A stretch of DNA of 64,000 nt from Simmondsia chinensis. Lineage: Eukaryota > Streptophyta > Magnoliopsida > Caryophyllales > Simmondsiaceae. Under the pieces are notes generated by a model that made no database searches, was not told where the DNA came from, and worked only from the letters and a program-made list of their open reading frames with translations. How positions within the stretch are numbered: position 1 is the first letter of the stretch; each line of letters opens with the position of its first letter. Location of the stretch: assembly GCA_018398585.1 (NCBI GenBank), contig JAGTTD010000018.1:10113501-10177500 (forward strand), read 5' to 3'. The position numbers and the translations under genes are program-made. Positions 1-13,300 of the stretch are shown one piece after another.

Positions 1-535
1 AGTATTTAATTAACATGATGAATCAATATAAAATATAGAATAATCACATAATTTTGTCTTTTGTGATCCAATAAAATTTCTTCCCAAATGTTATATACCA
101 CAATTTTTTGTGTGTGTATATATATATAAATTTTTTTTTTCTTTTAACCCCCAAAATTCCATGAGAATGAAAAGCAAAATATAACAAATATATATTCATA
201 ATTTGTTTATTTACTATTATTAGTTTTGGCATCGCCTCAACGCCTAGTTTCGACAACCACCCAAAACAAGGATTTTCCTTTTTGGCATCATCATGGTGTT
301 TGGTTTCAACAACACCCGAAAAAGAGTTTTCTTTAGTACTCGCATTATGTGTACCAATTTTATATATAGATTTTATTTTAACTGCAACGATTCCATGAAC
401 AAAACACAGTTATTACATACATCCGTGGCTTCACATGCAATTAAGATGGTTAACTATCAAAACTTTACACAAATATGTAGTCTTGATCTGATGATTCAGG
501 CCGTGAGCTCAAGTGCTAGATAAGGTCTGTCATTT

Positions 536-2152
536 GCCTTAGGGTCCATTTGGAACACAAAAAGTGTTGCGAAAGGGAAAAAAATTCGAAGAAACTATTT
601 TTCCCGTGTTTGGAATGTAAGGAAAATTTGAAGGAAAATAAATTGAATGGAAAGTTTAAAAAATTACAATAGAATTTGAGGAAACCAATTTTCCTCTTGA
701 AATTGGAAGGAAAATTGGAAAACAAATTAACCTTGGCCTAAATGATGTCAATTTGATATGCATTAAACTTAATCTCAGCTTCATGTTTCATCATAAGAGT
801 CTGCTTTGCTTGTCAAGTAAGTTCATTATATGTACAAAGCATAAACCAAATATAATATTTATCAATTAGATACCTTATTTATATAATATCTAAACTTCAA
901 GGTACTTGAGTAATAAAATTTTGAAAAAAATTGGGTTTAGGTGCTCTGAGATTTGGTATTGTATCTTTCAGTTAACCTAAGATTTTTGAAATATTTTTAA
1001 GGTATCCTGGACTTTGGAGACTTTTTCTTTTAGCTACCCTACATATAACTATATTAGAATCCTATTAATTTATGCTAATATGCACTTGAAAAAAAAAGAA
1101 AAAGAAAATACCTAATTATTTGGTATTTACATTTAGAATTATTTTAAAATTTTTAAAATATATAAATTCTTTAAAAACGTTTAAACATTTTAAATATTTA
1201 AAATATTTTCAGTTTTTCAATTTTATTTTAGATATAAGCATGAGTAATAAAATTTTGAAAAAAAATTGGGTTCAGGTGCTCTGAGGTTTGGTATTGTATC
1301 TTTCAGGTAACCTAAGATTTTTGAAATATTTTTAAGGTATCCTGGATTTTGGAGACTTTTTCTTTTAGCTACCCTACATATAACTATATTAGAATCCTAT
1401 TAATTTATGCTAATATGCACTTGAAAAAAATAAAAGAAAATACCTAATTATTTGGTATTTATATTTAGAATTATTTTAAAATATTTAAAATATATAAATT
1501 ATTTAAAAACATTTAAACATTTTAAATATTTAAAATATTTTCAGTTTTTCAATTTTATTTTAGATATAAGCAACTTTGGTATCCTTAGTTAAATTGTTTT
1601 TTAGATTTTTCTTTAAGTACCATGTCAATGTAATTTAACGAATCTCCATCGGAGTTATGAGGAGGGTGCTTGGAAAAAGGTTATCAATGTTCAAGGTACT
1701 TCAAAAACATTTCAAAACCTCATGATACCTTACAAACATATTACAAAACCTCAGGATACTTGAACTAAATTTTCTCAAAAAATTCTAAATCTCAAAGTCA
1801 CTGATTGTATATATTGAAATCTTAGGGACTTATGCAATAAGAGGTTAAACTTAGAATACCTAAATAATAAATTCCCAATGAAATATTATCAGGACAATTG
1901 ACTAGAACGTGGCCTAAATAATACAAGGTAAATATAGCCTATTAGGTTAAGCAATAGTTATTATTTTTCCATTTCATTTTATTTGAACCAAACAAAAGAA
2001 AAAATTTGATCTTGAAAACTTATTTTTTTCCTTGTCTATCCTCGTTTTCTAAACAAGAGACAAAAATTCATTTTCCCATTTTCTTTCCCTTCAACTTTTT
2101 TTCCTCATATTTTTCTTTACTTTAAATTTTCCTAATGCCAAACGCAACCTTA
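536..2152. mobile_element. Harbinger/Tourist-like candidate element
   Basis: Bounded by inverted ends: GGGTCCATTTGGAACA on the left (about 541) and, on the opposite strand at the right, GGTTGCGTTTGGCATTAGG (ending about 2149). Both are flanked by TTA, the 3-bp target typical of PIF/Harbinger elements, whose termini often read GG...TTTGG. Sub-terminal A/G-rich blocks are also inverted (aaggaaaatttgaagg and its relative near 2120). No transposase is seen, so a non-autonomous element is the best guess. Boundaries are approximate. Confidence 0.4.
908..1572. repeat. Tandem duplication, 334-bp unit, two copies
   Basis: 908-1241 and 1242-1572 are near-identical head-to-tail copies, both starting gagtaataaaattttg and ending gatataagca. 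They differ by a few substitutions and small indels. Nothing coding. The words ggtacttgag...ctctgag also occur inverted near 1740-1790, so the duplication sits inside a larger fold-back sequence. Confidence 0.85.
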
Positions 2153-2601
2153 GTGAAAGCATACAGTTTTCCTAACAGTGACCTTTTTTTGGCCTTTTTT
2201 TTCTTAAATTATCATAATACAACATCATTTGAATAAATTCAAAACACTTGATCACAAACATATAATGCAAAACCATCAAAATGATGCCTAAATGAAAAAT
2301 CATGAGTTCTTAAACTTTGGCTTTGATACCACATGTAAACTTAATTTTATGCATAAATAACAATGGATAAAACAAAACTTCTTATACATCTTAGAACTTT
2401 ATGATTCTCACATATATTTGAATAAAAAGACATACCTCAATCCATAGGGATTTATGTATGGTTGTTGAATATGACAATAGACAGATTCAAGAAGAAATTT
2501 GATCTCTCTCTCTTAACCTCTTTGTCCAATCTCAAAAGTTCACCATCAAATCACGAAGAGAAGAAGCCATTTTTATGAACAAGAAGAATAAGCCTTATAA
2601 T

Positions 2602-3147
2602 TGTTATGGAAATTCAATAAAGCAAGTACAATGATCACAATGGCTTTAAGGCGTGTAGCGAACCACTTTTTTTAAGACTTATTTCGGCTTTATTAAATAG
2701 TTTTGGGGATTCAATAAAACCAGAACATAGTGAGAATGAGTGTAGAGAGGATGGATTTCTGAGATTGAAGAATAAGAGAATGATAAAATGTTGTTTCGAT
2801 ATATTTTAATCTTGAGAATGGAATGGGTATTTATAGTTTTTCAAGTGTCGCTTGAAAGAGACATGCCTCTTAACATATAGAGACACACCCCTTCACAAAA
2901 AGGCACAAGAAACTACCTTTTATTTCCTTTAAAAATACACCTACAAAACACACATGCATTACGGAGGCTATTAAAGAAGTAACATAATGTGATGGTCAAC
3001 CGTGTAACAGCTAGCTAAAAATATGGGTCACATAGCACGACCTCCTCATTTGATTCTACACTTCCTACCATTCAAGTGGAAAACCGCTCATTTGCCTATT
3101 GTTGATTAAATTTTAAAGTTAAGAGGTTGCTCAATGGCTGTTGACAA
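2602..3147 (-). mobile_element. LTR-like segment related to the copia-like LTR at 20620
   Basis: Starts TGTTATGG and contains ctttaaggcgtgtagcgaac and gacttatttcggct, matching the LTR at 14370-16978 and 20620-21113. A TATA-like block (tatttatag, 2829-2837) occurs at a similar place. The outer end is uncertain: gttgaca at 3147 would give a TG...CA pair. Directly beyond it begins an RTE LINE tail. Confidence 0.45.
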
Positions 3148-3171
3148 ATAAGGATGAACAACCAACAACAA

Positions 3172-3970
3172 CAACAAACCCAGTGCCTCAAGGGTTCCCG
3201 CCACCGAAAGGTCTGGGAGGGGTGAGATGTACGCATTCTTACCCCTTCAGGGTGCTACCCTAAAGGGAGGCTGTGTTTGAGGGCCCCCAACTTGAAAAGC
3301 ATACAAACAACAGCACGGAGAGGGCATAAAGCACCAATAAGCAATAAGGCAACAAAGCAGCTATTAGCAAAGCACATAGCATCGCGAAGCACAATACCCC
3401 GAGCTAGCAACAAGCAACAAGCAACAAGCAACAAGCAACAAGCAACAAGCAACAAGCAATGAACAACACACAACAAAAGCAAGTAGCAATTATGAGTAAA
3501 CGGGCCTAAATAGAAGCCTAAGAACACTAGGACTACCTTAGTTGTGTTCCTCTACTCTAAACCGCTATATTAGTAACATCTATGCTAACCCTCTACTTAA
3601 CTCTATCTAAGGCCATCTCCACATTTAGGTTTAGGTGGGCGAGGTCATGTCGAATCATCTCCATCCAACTTTTCTTCGGCCTACCTCTCCCTCTCCTACC
3701 ATGCGTAGTATGGAGTTGTTCGCATCTCCTGACAGGGCAGTGGTCGGTCTCCTCCTAACATGTCCAAACCACCGCAAACATTGATCCCTCAACTTATCTT
3801 CTATTGAAGCCACGTCCAATTTGCTTCTTATAACGTCATTTCTGATCCTATCCTTGTGTGACCATACATCCACCTCAATATCCTCATCTCCGCCACCTTT
3901 AGTTTCTATGTATGATGTCATTTAACTAGCCAACACTCCACACTGTATGACATCAGCATGAATAACCATG
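3172..3970 (-). mobile_element. RTE-type LINE, 5'-truncated 3' end with (TTG)n tail
   Basis: On the minus strand a decayed reading gives VECWLVK, then DRIRNDVIRSKLDVASIEDK, RDQCLRWFGHVRRRP and MIRHDLAHLNLNVEMALDR. This is the C-terminal post-RT segment common in plant RTE-like LINEs (RLRWFGHVQRRP ... GRGRPKKTW). After it comes a 3' untranslated region with the hairpin CCTTTAGGG-tagca-CCCTGAAGG, then gaggcactgggtt and a TTG repeat tail at about 3160-3177. Frameshifts make it non-functional. Its last ~120 bp are the sequence borrowed by the 5S SINEs of this window. Confidence 0.8.
3404..3460. repeat. Minisatellite, 7-bp unit aacaagc, about 8 copies
   Basis: Perfect or near-perfect tandem copies of caacaag within the 3' region of the RTE LINE fragment. 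Probably slippage expansion. The open frames across it on both strands are products of the repeat and not genes. Confidence 0.9.
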
Positions 3971-4318
3971 GAATCAAATAGAGATCATTATGTAATATGA
4001 TAATCGTTATATAATGAATTTTGAACTAGCCATTACACGACTAGCTACCTATAGAGTACCAATACTTAGTAATGATCTCCATGATGCATAATAAATTATA
4101 TTAGTAGTACATACTCATAAATATATTTACATATTAAAACAATTATAGGGATCATATTTTCAAATGAAAAAATAAGGCAGCTCATCCTATCAAAATCTCA
4201 ATACATCTGCAGTATATTGTCTTTCATTTGCTAGCCATACTAGACTAGCCATTGGCGAGAGCAGAGTCAGAAGGTGCATGATAAGAAAAAATATTAATAA
4301 GAAATGGACTATACTCAC

Positions 4319-4378
4319 AAGTCCTCTCTCCCTTGCAGCAGAAAGTGAACCAGCAGCAACAAAATCATCATAGGACAC
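4319..4378 (-). CDS. YchF penultimate exon ([20 protein letters not shown])
   Basis: A 60-nt exon of 20 codons, acceptor GCTAG at 4379-4383, donor GTGAGT at 4313-4318. It continues in phase from RAET of the exon at 37909-37979, giving [16 protein letters not shown], exactly as in the family. The remaining C-terminus (normally about 20 residues ending in the VQEGDVMLFRFNV type) is not present between 1 and 4318, so the last exon should lie left of the window. Confidence 0.88.
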
Positions 4379-7300
4379 CTAGCAAACAAGATAAACAAAA
4401 TAATGAGGATTGTATATGGAAGATAGTAAAATGTATAAGCATATGAAGTATGTCAAGATACCAAACATATTTGACATACTTAATCCATTGTCCCTAATAT
4501 TGAAGTTTGTTCAAATAGGTCCACCTTTTTTCTCCAAAATAGTTCTTCATTATTTTACTGTGACCAAATTAGTACTCCATCCATTGACCGACGCAACATA
4601 AAATTTAAAACACCGAGGTACTAATTTTGTCATAAAATAAAAACATAAGGAGCTACTTTAAGCAAAAAAATTATGAGGGGCCAATTTGTATAAGCTTACA
4701 AACATTAAAGACTAACGGAGTAAATAACTTGACAGATATAGCTGCGTAGAATTCAAGGACATGCACACATTTCATTGGTTCACAAGAGCAACGATCAGGC
4801 TGAATATCTATACGTGTGTTTTGCCCATAAATGAAAATTCTGGTGAAATTATGAAGAGAGCTTGGAACCTTAATATCATGTAGCCAAATGAAGATCATTA
4901 AATAATTGTACTATTTAATATAATGGATTATGAGCTAAGCATTACATAATTGGCCTTGAGTCCTCAACAAAATTGATACTTCCCTAATCGCCTCTATAAT
5001 GTATATGTATTATATTTCATCCACTAAAGCATACTCATAAATATGTTTACATGTTAAAAACTGTAAAAATGTATTAAATGCACAAAGAGTTAAAGTCCTT
5101 TATCTCTATTAATGGTTGTATGATTTTTCATTCAAAGTTTTGCAAGTATAAGGCTAATACGCAACTTAGATTCTTTAAAAAAACCAATGAAATCACCAAA
5201 GCCCATTATCTAATATCCGCAACACCATGACCACAACAACATGACTATAAACTGCAATTTAATTTCACAATAAACACCATTCAGTATTCTTTTAGGGACC
5301 GCAGAAATGCTCCCACAAAGTTGCTGTGACAATACTGTATATTTCCCTTATGGTGATGGTAAAAAATCCCAAATTCTGGATGTCACGTCATCAGAGTCAC
5401 ATTTGCACGTCCATGTTTTCCAGTCGCACCCATTGGCCATATAGTCCTAGTCACATGCCACTGATGTGCCCCAGCAGAACTTGCAATGGGGTAGCTCTAA
5501 AGAAGAGATATTGATTATGTACAAATAGATACAACAAGAGTATACCATGTTCCAATTAAAACTAGAAAGAGTGGCTAGATTCCAATTTGGGGAGGAGGAA
5601 AAGAGAGAAAAAATTGCGGGACAAGAGAAGAAGAATAATAGGGAGAAGAGGGATTTAGGTTAACATTCATTATTGATGCTGAATGCACCCCGACTGGCAA
5701 CTTAAATACTGAAAAATGGGGGGAAGTGGGGACCACTAGCAACTGGGCTTGGGCAATGTGTCCTGTTCGTGTTCTATTTATGCGAGCTGTCTTAGAAAAG
5801 GGGTCAACCCTTACCTAACCCATTTATTACACGGGTTAAGAACTCTCAACCCTTACCCAACCCAATTATTAAACGGGTAACCTACAGGTTACCCATTTAA
5901 TTATATGGTGACTTTTTTTCATTACAAGTTTGTTTGTCAACTTACGAACATGTCAATAATACTCGCCATAGTTGATATTAGCAATAACTACATGACTAAT
6001 TATCGAATTAACATTACTAAATACAACTTAAATTATCTTACGTGAGATAGACTACTGAAAATATATAAATAATAACATAGTATATCATCCAAATACCTAA
6101 CATAAGTACATAAACGGGTCAAGCATGTTGCAAATGGGTTATACGGGTCAAACCCAAATTCAACCCAATTACCTAAACATGTTAAACGGTTCAACCCAAA
6201 TTCAACCTGGCTTCAAAAACCCCGACCCAAACCCGCGATCTTTGTCGTGTTCGCGTCGTGTCCGATTTTGCCAACCCTACTAGCAACCCTAGTTGCCCCT
6301 TAAGAAGAAAAACTTAGAAAATTATCCAATTTATCGCTAAAACAAAACTACTTACTAAAATACTACTAAAACATGTGTCTTGCATATGATTTATTTTTTC
6401 TGCAAAACACAAATGGAGCAAAAAAAATAAGGTCATGCTTCATACACTTCTGCACTAATGAAATTATAACAAAATCTACACCAACCTTACCATTTCCTTT
6501 CAACATTATCACTTGATTTTTCAAAGGGAATAATTCATCTTTTGCATGATCAAGTATAAGAGTGTTGATTTCGAGCACTAAATTCAAAGTTTACTTCTTA
6601 AAATTCATCGTATCTAGCATCCCACACCTTTCACCAGTTTTACCTTTCTACCATGGAGATGTTGCAGAGCAGTACCCTGAGGTGTAGGGATATATCATTC
6701 TGCCATCATCATAATTTGAACCAAAAAAAAAAACCTGGAGGCTGGAAATACCATTTTTCAGTAACCAGAGATTCCACTATAACACTGAAAATTGGAATGA
6801 AATGACATTTATTCATCTGTATGAAAAAGAAAGCAATTTAAACAGAAAAAAAGGGCGTATCCAAATTACTAGAAAATAAAGTAGAAGCCAAGAAAGGGAA
6901 ATGCAAATCCCTCCAACAAGGGAAGGACATGGGCCATTCACACCCTTTAAGCAATAGTTGCCAACAAGTGCCCCATTTAGTGACGGATCCACAAATTCTT
7001 CATTGTAGTAGTAATAAGAATAGATGACTATGATGTCTTAATATTATATACGAATTTATAATAAATGACTACGCATATGCCAAAAAATGTAAAATAGAAC
7101 AAAGAGTAAGTAAAGGTGTAAGATAAGAAAATAGCAAAACTTAGGTACATAAAAAAATCATTTACAATGCAATCTGTATAAAACATCCCAAAATATTTTG
7201 TTTTAAGAATATTTCATAAAAACTACATGGTGCAATCTTATTTTTTTACTAAAAAACTAGTAAAAATCAGTATTATCCTTCAAAACTTTTCAAGTCACTA

Positions 7301-10300
7301 GGGGCACCTGCCCCCAATTCATTAATTCTGGCTCTGCCAAAGGCTCCAGCACAGCACGTACACCACCAATAGGGAAGAAAGACTAAGAAATGTTGGAAAA
7401 AATGGAGCAAATGGGTAACCAAAAAAATCTCGACCTCAAGATGCTTGAGCCTAGCACATGATAGGGGCAAATAAAACTTAAACTAACTTTAGAGACAAAA
7501 TTGAACACTACGGACCTTGAATTACGGCAAATGGACTTGAGACAAGATAATTAAACGACTGAAAGTAAAAGATTAAGAGAAGAAGGATTTAACTAAAGGA
7601 AGTCGCCGTGCCGTGTAGTTCACCACTGCCCTAAGTCATTTATGCCCCTGCTATGGTACATGTTGGATCGCCAGGCACTCCGACTCCCAAGGTTAACACG
7701 ACACCCAACAAATGAGTGTACTCTTAGGTGATGGATAGGAGTATGCCCCAACTTGCTTAGTAACCAGAGTAACAGAGAAGGACTTAGAGAAAATTGGAGA
7801 GGAGGAGAGAAGTATGTTTCCGTGTGTTAGGTGTGTTGTAAAATGCCCCAAGGCATGACATTTATAGGAAAAATACTTAACGTTTAAGCAAGTGTCAGTT
7901 ATGGAACGTGGCCAAGAAATTCGACTTAGAGAAAATTGGAGAGGAGGAGAGAAGTATGTTTCCGTGTGTTAGGTGTGTTGTAAAATGGCCCAAGGCACGA
8001 CATTTATAGGAAAAATACTTAACGTTTAAGCAAGTGTCAGTTATGGAACATGGGCAAGAAATTCGGCCTCATTTAGGAAGGTGGGAGGATATGGAGGAGC
8101 AAAAAATCCGACCACAACTAAGGCCACAACGGTTACGGAAAAGGGGGCGCTTACATGGTCAATATGCATACTTGAGCTCGAATTCGGAGTAACGGACAGG
8201 ACCTCAAGCATAGCAGCCTCAAGGTTGGTCAGGAGAGGACGTCTTGAGCTCCAACACATGCTCTCCAGCTAAGTCCAAAGAACTCCTCTCGAGTTTGTTT
8301 ATGACAACAAAAACACAATACAACAACACCAACAAATCCAGCGTGATGGAGATATCGTGAGAAAGAGAACAAAGTAACCAATAATTGATTAGAAGCCCCA
8401 TGCCCAACCCTGCTAAGCAACCCCGTGCTTAGGTTTAGCAACCCCATGCTAGAAAGAGAAACCAAAGTGTTTCATTTTCAGAGTGTAATTCTTGAATTCA
8501 ATAATGGGAGATGCCTAGAACACGACTACAACCCAAGTATTATACGCTAACTAGTACTTAGACTCCAACCAAAACAAAAATAAAAAATAAAATGAAAATA
8601 CATAGGCTACTTGGACTTAGGCTCCAAGCACAACATAAAATAAAAATGAAATAAAACACAAAATGTAGTAGTAAGAAAAGTTTCCTAATTTTTAAATCTT
8701 TTCCTAAAATAAGTTTGTATTCCTTGTCCATCTGCATCAATTCTCCCCGGCTTGGAAGAACTCGCCACCGGAGAGTTGGATTGGTAAGCATCAAGTAACT
8801 CAGGAGAGAGTCAGCGCACATCATCCTCAACAAGCCATGAATTATTAGAAGCACGGCATCCTCTCCATTGCACCAAGTAATGCTGATATCCTCCATTGGC
8901 AGTACTAAAAATCTCATCATCAAGAATAGCATCAATCTCAATCACGACATGTTGCGGTGTAGGTGGAAGCTTTGGCACTAAAACCGAATAAGTTGCAAAA
9001 CTACTTGAAACACTAGCAGAAAAAGCAGGAGGCTCAAAGGTACCTCGATATGGTGTTTGATGCTCCACATTGAAAATAAGACTGCATGTGAGGAGGTTAT
9101 TCAAGCAAATAAGCATTAGACCCGAGCCTACGAATATTCCGATAAGGACCATCGGATCAGACAAACAATTTCTTACATGGGTGTTTAGGGTAATGTTCAG
9201 GTTTTATGCGGACCAAGACATAATCACCCTCGTTAAATTCCAATTTCCTACAATGCACATCGTCAACAAGCTTATAGTTTTCATTACTTTTTGCAATTTT
9301 TCGCCTAATATCCACATGCACATCACAACTATATTTGGCAAAACTTTCAGCAAATTCAGGTGGGCGAAAATCAAGAGGAAGTGGAACAAAATCAATGGGG
9401 AGACGGGGAACCACACCATGAACAATTTCAAGAGGACTTTTACCAGTCGATCGATTAACACAATTGTTATAAGCAAACTCAACAGTCGGTAGGATTAAGT
9501 TCCAAGGCATCTAAGAAGATTACCTAACCCCCTATTAACCACCTTAGTCTGTCCATCAGTCTGAGGGTGGAAAGCAGACAAGAACTTCAAAAGAGTGCCA
9601 AAGAGTTTCCAAAGTGTCCTCCAAAAGTGACCCATAAGCTTGACATCCCTATCAGACACAGTAGAAGAAAGCAACCCATGAAGTCTCATAATCTCCTTAA
9701 AGAAGATCCGAGCCACATGTGACGCATTGGCAGTCTTCTTACAAGGAGTAAAATGCACCATCTTAGAGAACCTATCTACCAACAAGAACAAAATCATGAC
9801 CTCTAATAGTTTTAGGTAGGCCTAAGACAAAGTCCATGCTAAGCTCCCTCTAAGGAGTATGTGGGGCAGGAAGAGGAGTATAAAGTCCTATATTTTGCTT
9901 CCTAGTTTTGCCGGGCTGGCAAGTATGACACTGAGACACAACACGGGCGACATCTAGTCTTAAATGGCCAATAGAAACGGTCCATGACAAAAGTGATGTA
10001 GTCTTAAAAATTTTGCGGAGTGTATAAGGATAAATGCACTTAAATATCTAAAGATATGTGTCATACCACCTAAGGATAAGTACGCACCATCCTAGCTGCT
10101 TTGATCACTAAGGCCTACCACCAATGTAGATACAAGCTAAGCCACCAACATAAAGAATACAAAGCCAAGAAACCACCACACAAGGCAAAACCAAGTGATA
10201 TACGTTTAGAGGGAGAAAACTCTTTGTGTTTACTTCATTCAACTTGATGAGAATTACAAGCTTAAGCGGATGTATTTATAGCCAACTAAAGTAAGCAAGA

Positions 10301-13300
10301 AAACATAAGCTAAAAGGCTAGAAATACATCTAATATAAAATAATCTAAACTTAGTCCTAAGGAAAGCTTAAGATTGGGGAACAAAAGAGGTGTTTGCCAG
10401 CCAAAATGGATCGACGAAATTCTTCCCTTGAGCTGCTTGCTTGAATGGTCCAATGATATTGCTTCCATTAGGGTTGCTTGCCTTTCTACAAAATACTCTT
10501 TATTCCAAAAGCAAACTGAATCCCAATGGCTGCCTACTAGGACCAAATCCTATGAAGCTGCCGCCATATCACCATTCTAAGTCACCAAGGCTGCCGTGTC
10601 ATCTTACCAAGTCAGCAAGTTTGCCACATCACCTCTCCCACCATGTTGCTGAATTTCTTCTCTTGGAGAATTAGATACAATTTGAGCTATATCCGCATTG
10701 TTATCCCCTTGCTGAGAAAGATTTGCCCTGAAATCTTCAAGTCCTTCATCTTCATGATAAGGGCTGAAATCAACAACATTGAAAGTAGCTGAAACTTCAT
10801 ATTCTCCTGGGAGCTCAATGTCGTATGCATTAGGACCAACCCTCTCTAAGACTTTGAAAGGGCCTTCTGCTCTTGGCATCAACTTGGACTTCCTCTTGGA
10901 AAAAAAATCTTTCCTTCCTTAAATGGAGCCAAACAAGATCTCTTGGTTGGAAAATCACATGCTTGCAGTGCTTATCTGCTTGCTACTTGTAGGCTTCATT
11001 TTGTTTGACAATCTAAGAAGCACGGATATGGATACGGATACGAGATACGACACGATCCCGACACGCCGATACGTGATTTTTCCAAAAACTAGGATACGAC
11101 ACCTAAGGGACACGCTATTTCAAAATTATATATTTTTTATATAGAGTCCATGTAATTGATAAGGGACACCCAAGTTGGTCACTAAAGTGACCAAAAATTG
11201 CACTTTTGGTCACCCAGCTCAAATTTTAGAAAATTTAGTTACCCAACTCTTAAAAAAAGTTCCATTTGGTCACCCAAGTGATTTAAAATGAACAAATTAG
11301 TCACCCAATTCAAATTTTGGAAAATTTGGTCTCTCAACTCCTAATAAAAATCTCATTCAGTCACCTAAATGATTTAAAATTAATTAAATTCATTATTCAA
11401 GTAAAAAATAACAAACTCAATCATCTTTATGAATTATTTATTTCATTGGTCTGTAATTTTTTGACTTTACTAAAATTTATCTATAATGTTCAAAAATAAA
11501 AAAGTTTATCTCTTATTTTTTCTAAAATAATTTTTCAACTTTTATTTTATAATTAAATAATTAAATTATTATTTTTCTATTAATATTACGTAAAAATTAA
11601 AAGATACGTAATCAATTTTGCCATAAAATAAAATATAAAAAATAATTTAAATAAATGACCCAAAATAATTTGCATATAGATATAATTATAAAAAACTAAA
11701 AAGTAAAAATATTTACTTTAAATTGAATACTTAATCCAAAATTTCTCTTAAATTCATCCTAAAAAAATTTCCCCCCCAAAATCCCCCCAACCAAATTTAA
11801 ATTTCGGGAGGGAAAATTTCAAAACTCTAAAATTCCCTCCCAAAATTTAAATTTGGTTGGGGGGATTTTGGGAGGGAAATTCAAACCTTCAAAAACGTGT
11901 CGGGACGTATCGGAAGAGTGTCAGAAATTCAAAATTCAAAAAAAGAAGTATCGGATACTTTTTCACGTATCGGACACATATCGAAAGCGTGTCGGAAACG
12001 TATCGGAAACGTGTCGGAAATTCAAAATTTAAAAAAAGAAGTATCAGATACTTTTTTCACGTGTCGGACACGTATCGGGGCGTGTCGGTGTCGGATACGT
12101 GTCGAACACCGACACTCTGGCCAAAAAGAGTATCGGTGCTTCCTAGTTGACAATCATTTGCCTAACCTCCTCACGTAATTGCTGTTTTTGAGTGGCTCTC
12201 TCCTCGGCTTCACCACTAAAATGCTTGTTAGTAAGCAAAGGAAGCAATTCAATAGGAGAAATTGGATTTACCCCATAGACCACTTCAAAAGGAGAATGAC
12301 CAGTGTTTTTGCTTGGTGCTAGGTTGTAAGCAAATTCAGCATGTGCAAGTAGAGTATCCCACTCCTTGGGGTGCTTCTTGATCAAACTTCTAAGCAAAAT
12401 GACTAAGGTCCTGTTAGTGACTTCAGTTTGGCCATCAATTTGGGGATGGCAAGTGGTATTGAAAAGGAGCTTTGTTCCAAGCTTCCTCCAAAAGTGGCTA
12501 AGGAACTTGGAATCACGATAAGAACAATAGTTTTTGGAATCCCATTCAATCTCACAATCTCTCTAAACTACAAATCAACAATATGTGAAGCATCATTAGT
12601 TTTATTACATGGAATGAAGTGTGCCATCTTAGAAAAACGATCCACCACCACCATGATTGCATCCTTGTGTCTTTGAGTCCTAGGCAAACCAAGTACAAAG
12701 TCCATACTAACATCTTCTCATGGCTTGCCAGGAACAGGAAGAGGAGTGTACAATCCTTGAGGAAGGGAATGGCTTTTTGCTTTATGACACGCTGTACACC
12801 TCTCCAAAAGCTGCTGGACATCTCTTACCATCTTAGGCCAATAAAAGTGCTCTTGCAACATGGATAAAGTTTTGTCCTTGCCAAAGTGTCCTCCAAGACC
12901 ACGTACATGTGCTTCTCTGATCAAGAGCTATCTGAATGAGCTCCTTGGAATGCAAAGACGGTTATCTTTGAAAAGATAGCCTTCTTGTAGAAAATAATGA
13001 CCAACGCCACCTTGAGAACAAGGTAAGTGGAACCAAAATCAGGATCAGCAACATAAAGCTCCTTGAGCATTTCAAAACCAAGCAGCCTAGCATCCAATAT
13101 GCTCAATAACCAATGTCTCCTAGATAGTGCATCTGCCACAGTGTTCAAGGTTCCAGATTTATGCTTAGTGACAAATGAGTAAGGTTGCAAGAATTCTACC
13201 CATTTGGCATGCGTCTTGTTCAACTCTGTGCTGGCCATTGATGTACTTCAATGCTTCATGATCTAAATGCAAGATGAACTCTTTTGGCAATAAGTAATGG

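Larger units (their letters stand above)
1..2601 (-). mobile_element. Copia-like element, degraded leader/internal region
   Basis: Two blocks match the internal region of the copia-like element at 14370-21113. The block around 210-330 (tttggcatcgcctcaacg and following) matches 19700-19820. The block 2200-2601 matches 20210-20619, including the caatccatagg segment and the agaagaagccat segment just before the LTR. I infer an older minus-strand member of the same family whose 3' part lies outside the window. No intact coding sequence is seen. The stretch 536-2152 between the blocks is a separate insertion. Confidence 0.5.

Noticed and set aside
3404..3460. CRISPR-like array
   Set aside because: 7-bp perfect tandem units without spacers in eukaryotic DNA.
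3277..3527. Small proteins with Ala/Ser/Asn/Lys/Gln or Leu/Val/Cys repeats
   Set aside because: They are translations of the 7-bp minisatellite at 3404-3460.
4671..4898. Host exons between 4400 and 5520 (open frames at 4410, 4671, 5326)
   Set aside because: No recognisable domain, no coherent splice borders, and they lie inside the YchF intron; kept as anonymous intron.
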